Assembly (NCBI RefSeq): GCF_014681765.1
Contig: NZ_CP061498.1
Span: 3,237,501 to 3,301,500 of the forward strand
Direction: 5' to 3'
DNA from: Roseicitreum antarcticum
GTDB taxonomy: Bacteria; Pseudomonadota; Alphaproteobacteria; Rhodobacterales; Rhodobacteraceae
Length of the DNA: 64,000 nucleotides
Shown in pieces: positions 53,364 through 61,642 of this stretch (positions are counted from its first letter, which is position 1; each line of letters begins with the position of its first letter). Under the pieces are notes generated by a model. The model saw only the letters and a list, made by a program, of their open reading frames with translations. It made no database searches and had not been told where the DNA came from. A program made the position numbers and the translations under genes.

Positions 53364-54860
53364 ATGATTGATCAGTTCCTCCTTGGTCTCAGCGTCGTCA
53401 TGCAACCGCATATCTTGATGTATGCATTCATCGGCGTCTTCATCGGCCAACTGATCGGGGTCTTGCCGGGCGTTGGGGCAATCACGGCAATTTCGTTGTT
53501 GCTGCCGGTGACCTTCTACCTCGATGCGACCACGTCGATGATCATGCTGGGCGGAATCTATTACGGGTCGCAATATGGTGGGTCGATCGCCTCGATCCTG
53601 CTCAACCTGCCGGGCACACCGTCATCGGTTGTGACATGCCTCGAAGGCTATCCGCTGTCGCAAAACAACCGCGCGGGACTGGCGTTGTTCGTGGCGGCGT
53701 TTTCCTCGTTCGTCGGGGGCATGGTGGGTGTCGCCATTCTGGTTCTGGCGGCAATCCCGATGACGATAATCGCCCTGCGTTTCGGGGCGCCGGAATATGC
53801 GATGCTGGTCATCCTTGGGTTGCTCGCGGCCTCGCTGATCGGAACCGGGTCGCAAATCCGGTCATTTGCCATGGTGGTCATGGGGGTCGCGCTGGGGCTT
53901 GTCGGCGCCGATCAGACGACTGGCTATTACCGCTTTGTGGCGATGCCCGAATTGGCCGATGGGATCAGCCTTGTGTCGCTCGCCATGGGGCTGTTTGGTG
54001 TCAGCGAGATCATCCGCAACGCCGCCTACAAAAGCCCGGCGGGTCCCGCCCTGTCGATCAGGATGCGCGATGTCATTCCGACCAAGGCCGAGGCGCGATC
54101 TTTGGTATTTCCGATCCTGCGCGGGTCCAGCATCGGCAGCTTCTTCGGCGCTTTGCCGGGGACAGGCGCCGCCATCGCGTCCTTCATGGCTTATGCGATG
54201 GAAAAGCGGTTTTCCCGCACGCCCGAGAAATTCGGAAAAGGGCACCTGCCGGGCCTTGCCGCGCCGGAATCCGCCAATAACGCCGCTGCGCAGACAGGGT
54301 TCATCCCGACGCTTACACTGGGGATCCCGGGCGATGCGGTCATGGCGCTGATCATTGGCGCGCTGATCTTGAACGGCATCATCCCGGGACCCCGTCTGAT
54401 GGTCGATCAACCGGAATTGTTCTGGGGCGTCATCGCCAGCTTTTTTGTCGGCAATATCATCTTGCTGCTGATCAACATTCCGCTGATCAGGCTTTGGGTT
54501 TTGTTGCTGCGTATTCCCTACCAGAAGCTCTATCCGGTGATTATCGTGATGATCTGCGTGGGCGTTTATTCGCACCGTACCAGTGTCACCGATGTCGTTC
54601 TGACGCTGGCCTTTGGTGTCCTGGGGTATCTGATGAAGAACTACCGCTTCGAGCCGGCGCCTGTGCTGCTTGGCTTTGTTCTTGGCCCGCTGCTCGAGGA
54701 CAATTTCCGCCGCGCCATGTTGATCTATCGTGGCGACTTCATGATTTTTCTGACCCGCCCCATCAGTGCGATCCTGGTCGCGTGTTCGGTGGGGCTGGTC
54801 GTGTTTGCAATTTGGTCGGGCATCAGTGCCAGACGAAAAAACGTCCGGTCGCTACCATGA
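53364..54860 (+). CDS. tctA: TTT large permease subunit TctA
   Basis: A 498-aa, about 11-helix permease. Family blocks: FIGQLIGVLPGVGAITAISLLLPVTFYLD, YGSQYGGSIASILLNLPGTPSSVVTCLEGYPLSQNNRAGLAL and GALPGTGAAIASFMAYAMEKRFS. With TctB and TctC it imports an organic acid by cation symport. Immediately after tctB; followed by a hairpin and tctC. Confidence 0.94.
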   Translation: MIDQFLLGLSVVMQPHILMYAFIGVFIGQLIGVLPGVGAITAISLLLPVTFYLDATTSMIMLGGIYYGSQYGGSIASILLNLPGTPSSVVTCLEGYPLSQNNRAGLALFVAAFSSFVGGMVGVAILVLAAIPMTIIALRFGAPEYAMLVILGLLAASLIGTGSQIRSFAMVVMGVALGLVGADQTTGYYRFVAMPELADGISLVSLAMGLFGVSEIIRNAAYKSPAGPALSIRMRDVIPTKAEARSLVFPILRGSSIGSFFGALPGTGAAIASFMAYAMEKRFSRTPEKFGKGHLPGLAAPESANNAAAQTGFIPTLTLGIPGDAVMALIIGALILNGIIPGPRLMVDQPELFWGVIASFFVGNIILLLINIPLIRLWVLLLRIPYQKLYPVIIVMICVGVYSHRTSVTDVVLTLAFGVLGYLMKNYRFEPAPVLLGFVLGPLLEDNFRRAMLIYRGDFMIFLTRPISAILVACSVGLVVFAIWSGISARRKNVRSLP

Positions 54861-54871
54861 CCGTACAAACC

Positions 54872-54891
54872 CGCGCCCGATGAAGGGCGCG
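54872..54891 (+). other. Intercistronic hairpin between tctA and tctC
   Basis: A 7-bp stem CGCGCCC (54872-54878) with GGGCGCG (54885-54891) and a 6-nt loop, between the tctA stop and tctC start. Suited to raise relative expression of the binding protein by protecting its mRNA. Confidence 0.5.
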
Positions 54892-54956
54892 TATCAGGCC
54901 GTGGGAGGTCCGAGGCCTGACATCACTGAACGACGGAAAACCTTGGGAGGAAGACC

Positions 54957-55916
54957 ATGATCCGGAACCTACTCGTCGCTCTGCCGCTGACTTTGGCGCT
55001 GGCCGCGCCGTCACTTGCACAAGAGTTCCCCGACCGCGCAATGCGGATTGTTCACGGCTTTGGCGCCGGCGGCAATGCCGATTCTGTGTCCCGCATCATG
55101 GCCGAGGCGATCTCGGTTGATCTGGGCGAACCTGTTGTCGTGGAATCGCGCCCCGGCGCGGGTGGCACCGTGGCTTCGGGCTATGTCGCGGGCGAAGCGC
55201 CTGATGGCTACACGATGCAACTTCTTGTCGGCGGACATGCCGTCTCGGCAGCGCTCTACAATGAATTGCCCTACGATTCGGTGAGTGATTTCACATTCCT
55301 GTCCACCTTGGGGCAGTTCCCATTCTTCGTCGCCGCGCGCGCCGGGGAATACGAATCCATCGCGGCCCTGATTGCGGCAGCCCGCGCTGAACCCGGCAGC
55401 ATCGTGGTCGGCCATTCCGGCGTCGGTTCGACCCAGAACCTGACCGGGGAGCTTCTGGACCTTCAAACAGGGGGCGAGTTCATCCATGTGCCCTACCAAG
55501 GCGGGGCCGCAGCCTCTACCGCATTGATGGGAGGTGAGGTGGATCTGATCATCGACGCGGGCACTGTCATCACCGGTCAGGCCGACGCGGGCGTTTTTGA
55601 CATTCTTGCCGTCACTTCGGCTGAGCGCTGGCCCGATGCACCCGATGTCCCGACCCTGAGCGAAACCGTTGCTCCGGGTTTTGACGTGGTGTCTTGGACC
55701 GCATTGGGTGCACCTGCGGGCGTGCCGGACGATGTTGTCGCGGTCCTGTCTGCCTCGATTGCGAATGCACTTGCGCAGCCCGACGTTCAGGAACGTATCA
55801 CAGCCCTCGGTGCTGCACCGGGCGGCTCCACCGGTGCAGAGTTGCAGGCGTTGATCGAACGTCAGATCGCCGTCTGGACCGAAGTGATTGATGCGGCCGG
55901 CATCGAACGTCGCTAA
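54957..55916 (+). CDS. tctC: TTT solute-binding protein TctC (module C)
   Basis: A 319-aa TctC/Bug-family periplasmic binding protein. Signal peptide residues 1-22 (LALAAPSLAQ). The fold starts FPDRAMRIVHGFGAGGNADSVSRIMAEAIS and has VESRPGAGGTVASGYVA and the ligand-loop PYDSVSDFTFL. The start follows AGGAAGACC. Binds the substrate of the tctBA permease; ligand unknown. Confidence 0.92.
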   Translation: MIRNLLVALPLTLALAAPSLAQEFPDRAMRIVHGFGAGGNADSVSRIMAEAISVDLGEPVVVESRPGAGGTVASGYVAGEAPDGYTMQLLVGGHAVSAALYNELPYDSVSDFTFLSTLGQFPFFVAARAGEYESIAALIAAARAEPGSIVVGHSGVGSTQNLTGELLDLQTGGEFIHVPYQGGAAASTALMGGEVDLIIDAGTVITGQADAGVFDILAVTSAERWPDAPDVPTLSETVAPGFDVVSWTALGAPAGVPDDVVAVLSASIANALAQPDVQERITALGAAPGGSTGAELQALIERQIAVWTEVIDAAGIERR

Positions 55917-55985
55917 ACCACATCGGCGCGTGGTGATCCTTTTGGCGCGCGCCGTTCCCCCCACGTTTCAGGCCATGAGGCCCCG

Positions 55986-56357
55986 ATGACAGCGAAAACC
56001 CCAGAAGAGCTTTACGCCACCATGTTGCGCCGGTCGCTTTGGGTGATCACGACGCGGCCGGCCCGAGGCCCCGGCATGCACGATGTCCTGCCCGCGCATC
56101 TGGACTATCAGATCGCAATGGAGCGTGATGGATCCCTGTTTGGCGCCGGTCCGATTTTTGAGAATGGTGGCACGGTTCCGACCGGCGGTATGGTCATCGT
56201 GCGGGCCGAAGATGAGGCCGCCGCCCGGGCCCTGGCCGACGCCGATCCGTTTCATGTGGCAAGATTGCGCCAGTACACGCTGCACCGCTGGATGCTGAAC
56301 GAAGGCGCGATGACCGTGACTGTCCGATATTCCGATCAGACCGCCGTCATCAGCTGA
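55986..56357 (+). CDS. YciI-family protein
   Basis: A 123-aa ferredoxin-like YCII-domain protein. Family pattern: ATMLRRSLWVITTRPARG, HLDYQIAMERDGSLFGAGPIFE and an acid-His pair (ADADPFHVARL). YciI proteins are related to muconolactone isomerase and may isomerise or dehydrate a ring-cleavage intermediate. It is directly downstream of tctC. Its reaction is not known. Confidence 0.84.
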   Translation: MTAKTPEELYATMLRRSLWVITTRPARGPGMHDVLPAHLDYQIAMERDGSLFGAGPIFENGGTVPTGGMVIVRAEDEAAARALADADPFHVARLRQYTLHRWMLNEGAMTVTVRYSDQTAVIS

Positions 56358-56385
56358 ACCCAAAGCTGAATCACCGGAGGCGTTC

Positions 56386-56762
56386 ATGCCGGAACAGAAA
56401 TCTACTCCGCGCGGGGCACGCGGGTTGGTCGAAGGCCAAGCCCATGCCTTGGTGCAGGCGTAGCCGTCCAAGGCGCATTGCCTGAACAAATGACGGGGCG
56501 GATAATAGCATTGCGCGTTGACGACGCCCCTGGCACGCAGACCGGCCCCGTCGTTGATGAAACCCAGCTTGCGCAGGGCGAGAGAGACATCGCGATCAGC
56601 AACGCCAATGCCAGTATGGTTATGGTCAACTTGCCAGGCGTCTGCGTTGATTTCCACCTGCCCTGTCGACGACGCACAGTGTCAAGAGAAAGGGCCCGGG
56701 AGCAAAGTCACCATGCTGCCGAAGTTTTCGCGACGCTCAAAACCGCCTATCCCCTGGCCTGA
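56386..56762 (+). pseudogene. Decayed aldehyde dehydrogenase (ketoglutarate-semialdehyde-dehydrogenase type)
   Basis: Only pieces of a former 500-aa enzyme remain. An ATG with a GGAGG site at 56386 starts a fragment like the family N-terminus (PEQKSTPRGARGLVEG). From 56478 one frame encodes TGRIIALRVDDAPGTQTGPVVDETQLAQ, then directly NASMVMVNLPGVCVDFHLPCRR and KTAYPLA at the C-terminus. The middle (including the catalytic Cys region) is deleted. The TGPVVDETQL and MVNLP-VD-H-P patterns are diagnostic of the ALDH C-terminal half. It lies between yciI and nipsnap genes, so it once served module C. Confidence 0.8.
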
Positions 56763-56781
56763 CCCACCCAAAGGACAAACC

Positions 56782-57111
56782 ATGATCTATGAGATGCGCG
56801 TCTATTCCTGCGTCCCGGGCGGTATGCCCGCACTGTTGCAGCGGTTCGAGACCACGACGCTGCGGATATGGGAGCGGATCGGACTGCGACCGGCGGGCTT
56901 TTTCACCACCCTGGTCGGCCCCTCGAACCAAGACCTGACCTACTTTCTGGCATGGGAGTCCCTTGAGGAACGCGAGCGGCTTTGGAACACCTTCGCCAGC
57001 GATCCCGAATGGGTCGCCGCGCGCGCGGCACACCAGCAGACGCATGGAGAAGTCGTGGCCAATATCGCGTCCAGCTTCCTCGCCCCAACCGCCTTTTCCA
57101 CCATACGATAG
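56782..57111 (+). CDS. NIPSNAP family protein
   Basis: A 109-aa ferredoxin-like NIPSNAP protein (MIYEMRVYSCVPGGMPALLQRFETTTLRIWERIGLRPAGFFTTLVGPSNQDLTYFLAWESLEERERLWNTFASDPEW is the family shape, quoted here only by start and end: MIYEMRVY to DPEW). Such proteins accompany catabolic operons and may act on ring-cleavage products. It is the last convincing gene of module C. Confidence 0.84.
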   Translation: MIYEMRVYSCVPGGMPALLQRFETTTLRIWERIGLRPAGFFTTLVGPSNQDLTYFLAWESLEERERLWNTFASDPEWVAARAAHQQTHGEVVANIASSFLAPTAFSTIR

Positions 57112-57706
57112 GCGACACGTCGGACAAGACCCAAAGGACCGCGCCCTGCGCCTGCCCAACCATGCCGCGTGTACCGGATATGACGCGGGTTCTTGCAGGG
57201 CAGTGGGAGACGCAGATCCCCCCGGATGTGGGGCAGAGGTAGGCAAGGTTGGGCGCCGTGGTGCGGGCGACGATACACGCGTTGGGGGCGACCGAACGTG
57301 ATGGACCATCGGGCAGGGCTGTGGCGCCGCCTTTGGATACCTCTGATCGTCCCATGGGTTGTCAAGCACGCGACGCACGCAGCGGCCTTCGCGACTTTTA
57401 TCCACAAGGTGCCGGGGCCGGATCGACGCCCGAAACTTGACAGACGTCTTTGCAACCGCCGCCGACATTTTCCAGATGTATCTAGATGCACGCATGTGGG
57501 AACTGCTTTCGGGCTGCTTGATATGTCTCAAACAAAAACCGAAACGCTTCAGAACTGGCGCAGCGCATCGCAAGAACCCGAACTGTTTTTGTCGTTCGCA
57601 GCGGGGTTTGTCGGGATGAAATAGCTGTGTTTGCGTCAAATGCATCTTGAACGCAGCATAACTCTACCCACTTCCTGACAAGAAAATAAAATTGCAGGAG
57701 AGTTCT
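57112..57706. other. About 595 bp with no supported gene
   Basis: Overlapping frames on both strands are Arg- and Pro-rich with no family signature or ribosome-binding site and are taken as chance. It may include degraded mobile or catabolic DNA. The last 20 bases hold the ribosome-binding site CAGGAGAG of the next gene. Confidence 0.4.
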
Positions 57707-58408
57707 ATGTTCGATGCGCGCCAGCTTGTGGATCAGGTCATGGGTGCTTTGTCATCCGACGGACGCGCGAATGGCGCGGGCAGTGCAGGGCAAGGCAAAG
57801 CGTCGGGCGGCGCGGGGCAGCTCATGACAGGCGCGCTTGCGGGCGGCGTGTTGGGTATGCTGGCGGGCAACAAGCGCGCCCGCAAATTTGCGACCAAATC
57901 TGCGGGAACCGCGCTGAAACTCGGCGGTCTCGCAGCCGTTGCGGCAATTGGCTATACAGCGTGGCAGCGGTCTCGTGGCGCGGCAAGCGCGCCTCTGCAA
58001 CTGCCCCCCGCTGAAAGCGGTTTTGCCCCCGAACAGACCCCTCTCGGGCAGGATATGCTGGCGCGCGGTGTTCTGGTCGCGATGATCCAGGGCGCGAAGG
58101 CCGATGGGCATATCGACGCAAGCGAACATGCACGGATCTTCCAGCAGATCGAGTCGCTGGAACTGGATGCCGAGGCCAAGGCCTTCGTGATGGATGAGTT
58201 GGGCGCCCCACAAGACGTTGGCCGCGTGTCCGCCTATTCCAGCTCACCTGAAGTTGCGGCAGAGCTTTACGCGGCGGCGCTGCTGGCGATGGACCCCGAC
58301 ACCCCTCAGGAGCGGCAGTTTTTGACCCGGCTGCAAGGCGCGCTTGGTCTGGATGCGGCACTTGCGGACCATCTTGAGGCCGCTGTCAGCGCCGAATTAC
58401 AGGGCTAA
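57707..58408 (+). CDS. DUF533 (YebE/TerB-like) membrane-anchored protein
   Basis: A 233-aa protein. A Gly/Ala-rich membrane segment (LMTGALAGGVLGMLAGNKRARKFATKSAGTALKLGGLAAVAAIGYTAWQ, residues about 38-86) precedes a TerB-like helical domain (ARGVLVAMIQGAKADGHIDASEHARIFQQIESLELDAEAKAFV). This is the DUF533 arrangement. The start at 57707 follows AGGAGAG. Function unknown; expression in stress or envelope homeostasis is often suspected. Confidence 0.85.
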   Translation: MFDARQLVDQVMGALSSDGRANGAGSAGQGKASGGAGQLMTGALAGGVLGMLAGNKRARKFATKSAGTALKLGGLAAVAAIGYTAWQRSRGAASAPLQLPPAESGFAPEQTPLGQDMLARGVLVAMIQGAKADGHIDASEHARIFQQIESLELDAEAKAFVMDELGAPQDVGRVSAYSSSPEVAAELYAAALLAMDPDTPQERQFLTRLQGALGLDAALADHLEAAVSAELQG

Positions 58409-58784
58409 GCGCCAGCGTCCGGTATTCACCCAGTTCCCCACACTATTGATGTCCGGACGTGGCCCACCGGCGTTGGGCGTATCGGTTTTGCGTCCAGTGG
58501 CGTACAGAAAGGCGGCGGCGTTGATCGGCCAACGCCCCACCGGTCGTGAGTGCGCGGCGGCGTGCCGCACACATAGGGCCATTTTTCGGGCTGGCGGCGA
58601 GATGGTTCGCACTGATCAGAATATGAAATTGCTTTGTATTCATTTGACGCGAACGGCAGAAGCCCGGTGCGAGTTCGCGGCAAAGTCCCGCTGAGGACTT
58701 TCAGATCTTGAACGTCGCGTAAAACTTGGGTGGCGCAGGGATCAAACTCAACTGACCTGAGCCAAGGCAAGGTGCATTTCGGTG
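58409..58784. other. About 375 bp with no supported gene
   Basis: No frame with a start and protein-like sequence is seen. A weak minus-strand frame (58397-58612) has a few repetitive hydrophobic phrases and is rejected. It probably contains the terminator of the DUF533 gene and flanks the Lrp gene 3' end. Confidence 0.4.
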
Positions 58785-59264
58785 CTATCTCTCTGGTCGC
58801 GTCTCGATCATGGGCAGCGGTATCTTGAACCCCGTCTTGACGCTATCCATCACGACACTGGTGCGAAATTTCATGATGTTTTCTTCGGCAAAGAAGTGTC
58901 GGCGCGTGAAGGCTTCGTAGTCCGCCATGTCGCTTGCGGACAGGATCAGCAGAAAATCGCTGTCGCCCGTGATGTAATAGCATTGCATCACCTCTGGGGC
59001 GGCTTTCATCTTTTCGCGAAATCGGTCCAGATCAGCGGGACGCTCGGACGTCAGCGCGACCTCGACAATCACCAGCAGTCCGCGGCCCAGCTTGCGAAGA
59101 TTCAGCACTGCGATATCGGCGTCGATGTAGCCTTCGGCCCGCAACCGGGCGAGGCGCTTGCGGCAACTGTCGGGCGATAGAAACACAAGGTTTGACAGCG
59201 CCTCGGCGGTCAGGCGGTTGTTGGTCTGAATGGCATCAAGAATGGCGGCGTCGAACTTATCCAT
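58785..59264 (-). CDS. Lrp/AsnC-family transcriptional regulator
   Basis: A 159-aa Lrp/AsnC regulator: HTH at 2-60 (DAAILDAIQTNNRLTAEALSNLVFLSPDSCRKRLARL) followed by the ACT-like RAM domain (LLVIVEVALTSERPADLDRFREKM, VMQCYYITGDSDFLLILSASDMADYEAF). It is divergent from the ammonia-lyase operon, which it probably controls in response to an amino acid-like ligand. Confidence 0.92.
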   Translation of the reverse strand: MDKFDAAILDAIQTNNRLTAEALSNLVFLSPDSCRKRLARLRAEGYIDADIAVLNLRKLGRGLLVIVEVALTSERPADLDRFREKMKAAPEVMQCYYITGDSDFLLILSASDMADYEAFTRRHFFAEENIMKFRTSVVMDSVKTGFKIPLPMIETRPER

Positions 59265-59439
59265 GAGTCAGTGTGGCCCGAAATCCGGTGCGCCGCCAGC
59301 ATCTGGGACGCCTTTGGTCCGTATTTCCGCGAATAACTGTCATTTTTATCCGAAAACCGGCGCAAGCGGGGCCGATTAATCCGGGAAGTCTGACTGTCGC
59401 TGCGGCTATCTTGAGGCCAGTGACAAGAAGGGGACGCGT

Positions 59440-60483
59440 GTGAACACAGCATTGGCAAACCGATTTCGCGGCAAAGGCTTGCCGGATCTTCAGCCCACGC
59501 CGGGCGCAGATGCGCGGGCCGTATCAGCATTGCTGGCGCAGTGCCCGGTGCACGCGTCCACACCTTTGTTGGATTGCCCCGGGCTTGCGGCGCAGGCAGG
59601 TGTTGCCCGGCTGACGATCAAGGATGAACGCGCGCGGATGGGGCTCGGCAGTTTCAAGGCACTTGGCGCGGCTTATGCGATTGCGCGCGCGGCTGCAGCC
59701 AAGGGCGGTGATTTGCAAGGCGCCTTGCTTGGCCGCACATATGTTACCGCAAGTGCAGGTAATCACGGCCTGTCAGTGGCAGCAGGCGCGCGGGTATTTG
59801 GCGCGCGCGCGGTGATTTATCTGGCGGATACGGTGCCAGAGGGTTTTGCGCGGCGACTACAGACCATGGGCGCGCAGGTGGTGCGGGGCGGCGCGGATTA
59901 TGAAGCGAGCATGGCGGCGGCAGGCGCCGCGGCCGAGGCCAATGGCTGGGTTCTGCTGTCGGATGGTTCGTGGCCCGGATATGTCGATCTGCCCTTCAGG
60001 GTGATGGAGGGCTATCGACAGATCGCCACCGAGATTGCTGCACATTTGTCAGGCGCGCCGACCCATGTGCTGTTGCAGGCGGGTGTAGGGGGGCTTGCGG
60101 CGGCGATGGCCGCAGAATTGCGGCTTGCCTGGGGCGACGCGGTGCAGATGATCGTGATCGAACCCGAAGCCGCGCCCGCGCTGATTGAGAGCATTCGCGC
60201 GGGCAGGGTGGTTGTAACCGAAGGGCCCGCCTCGGCCATGGGGCGCCTCGATTGCAAGACACCCTCCATGCTGGCGCTGGCAGATCTGGCGCGCGATGCC
60301 GATTGGTTTGTTACACTGACCGAGGCTGACGCGGCAGCGGGTGCTGCGGCCGTGGCCGCGTGCGGCTTACCCTCGACGCCATCGGGCGCGGCGGGAGTTG
60401 CGGCCCTGCTTGCAGGGCTGAAGGGGGTTGGACCAGACGCACATGTGCTGTGCATCCTGAGTGAAGGGCCGGAAGATGTCTGA
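59440..60483 (+). CDS. PLP-dependent diaminopropionate-ammonia-lyase-like enzyme
   Basis: A 347-aa fold-type II PLP enzyme. The Schiff-base Lys73 is in GLGSFKALGAAYA; the ASNGNHG-type loop is TASAGNHGLSVA; the glycine-rich phosphate loop is LLQAGVGGLAAAMAAE. The DERARMGLGSFKALG segment is typical of diaminopropionate ammonia-lyases, also seen in EutB of ectoine degradation. It starts at GTG with AAGGGG upstream and overlaps the M24 peptidase gene. It probably removes ammonia from a diamino- or hydroxy-amino acid. Confidence 0.85.
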   Translation: MNTALANRFRGKGLPDLQPTPGADARAVSALLAQCPVHASTPLLDCPGLAAQAGVARLTIKDERARMGLGSFKALGAAYAIARAAAAKGGDLQGALLGRTYVTASAGNHGLSVAAGARVFGARAVIYLADTVPEGFARRLQTMGAQVVRGGADYEASMAAAGAAAEANGWVLLSDGSWPGYVDLPFRVMEGYRQIATEIAAHLSGAPTHVLLQAGVGGLAAAMAAELRLAWGDAVQMIVIEPEAAPALIESIRAGRVVVTEGPASAMGRLDCKTPSMLALADLARDADWFVTLTEADAAAGAAAVAACGLPSTPSGAAGVAALLAGLKGVGPDAHVLCILSEGPEDV

Positions 60484-61642
60484 AAACGCGCCGATCTTTC
60501 CGACGGTAGAGTTTCGCCGCCGCATCAAGGCGCTACAGTCCGAGATGGCGCGGGACGGGTTGGACGCGGCGCTTTTGACCACGCCCGCCGATGTCTTCTA
60601 CACGACCGGGTTTCTGACCCGGTTTTGGGAAAGCCCGGCGCGGCCGTGGTTTGTCGTCGTGCCCGCGGCGGGTGATCCGATTGCCGTAATTCCCACGATC
60701 GGGGCCGCGCTGATGGGACGCTGCTGGATTACGGATATCCGAACGTGGGACGCGCCCGATCCTGTCGACGACGGGGTAAGCCTTTTGGCCGACACGCTGA
60801 CAGATCTGGTGCCAACGTCCGGCAGAATTGGCATTCCGATGGGGCTGGAAAGCCACTTGCGCATGCCGATTGCTGATTTTCTGCGCCTGCAAGGCCGCAT
60901 CGCCCCGCGCCAGATTGTCGACGGAACGCGCGCGATCTGCCGCGTGCGGGAGATCAAGTCCGAGGCCGAAATCGCCAAGATCCGTGCGAGCTGCGCGGTG
61001 GCGGATGCAGCCTTTGCGCGTGTCCCAGAGTTCGTGCGGCCCGGCGTGCCACTGTCGCAGGTGTTTCGCGATTTTCAGGTGGCTTTGCTGCAAGAGGGGG
61101 CCGATTGGGTCAGCTATGTTGCAGGCGGCGCCGGACCGGGCGGTTATGGCGATGTGATCTCGCCTGCCGATAGCCGCCCCTTGCGGGCGGGCGACGTTCT
61201 GATGCTGGATACAGGTGCGGTGCGTGACGGCTATTTCTGCGACTTTGATCGTAACTTTGCCATCGGGCGCGCCGCAGATGAGGTTCGCCGCGCCCATGCG
61301 GCCCTGTACGCTGCAACAGATGTGGCTTTGGCCGAACTGCGCCCCGGAATGTTGGCAAGGGATGCGCATCGGATCATGTCCGACGCCTTGCAGCGCCAAG
61401 GTGCGGTTGCGGGCGCTGGCCGGCTGGGACACGGGCTGGGGCTGAATCTGACGGAATGGCCGTCCTTTACGCCGCTCGATACGACCGAGCTCCGCGCGGG
61501 CATGGTACTGACGTTGGAGCCGGGGGTGGAAATCGCGGCTGGGCGCATCTTGGTGCATGAAGAAAACATCGTTCTGCGGTCCGACGGACCTGAACTGTTG
61601 TCACGCCGCGCCCCCGTCGAGTTGCCGGAGATCATGCAATGA
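60476..61642 (+). CDS. M24-family metallopeptidase (Xaa-Pro dipeptidase/DoeA-like)
   Basis: A 388-aa pita-bread peptidase. The two-metal ligands are all present: Asp245 (LMLDTGAV), Asp256 (CDFDRNF), His319 (GHGLGLN), Glu348 (LTLEPGVE) and Glu362 (VHEENIV). The N-terminal creatinase-like domain is intact. The position next to an ammonia-lyase and racemase recalls DoeA/EutD of ectoine breakdown, but the metal ligands here are full, which favours a true prolidase-like peptidase. The start at 60476 overlaps the upstream gene. Confidence 0.87.
   Translation: MSENAPIFPTVEFRRRIKALQSEMARDGLDAALLTTPADVFYTTGFLTRFWESPARPWFVVVPAAGDPIAVIPTIGAALMGRCWITDIRTWDAPDPVDDGVSLLADTLTDLVPTSGRIGIPMGLESHLRMPIADFLRLQGRIAPRQIVDGTRAICRVREIKSEAEIAKIRASCAVADAAFARVPEFVRPGVPLSQVFRDFQVALLQEGADWVSYVAGGAGPGGYGDVISPADSRPLRAGDVLMLDTGAVRDGYFCDFDRNFAIGRAADEVRRAHAALYAATDVALAELRPGMLARDAHRIMSDALQRQGAVAGAGRLGHGLGLNLTEWPSFTPLDTTELRAGMVLTLEPGVEIAAGRILVHEENIVLRSDGPELLSRRAPVELPEIMQ

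Noticed and set aside
57193-57645. Overlapping frames between nipsnap and the DUF533 gene
   Set aside because: Arg/Pro-rich composition on both strands, with no family hit by eye and no ribosome-binding site.
58397-58612. Minus-strand frame ending after the DUF533 gene
   Set aside because: Overlaps the DUF533 stop and lacks a ribosome-binding site; only weak protein-like composition.
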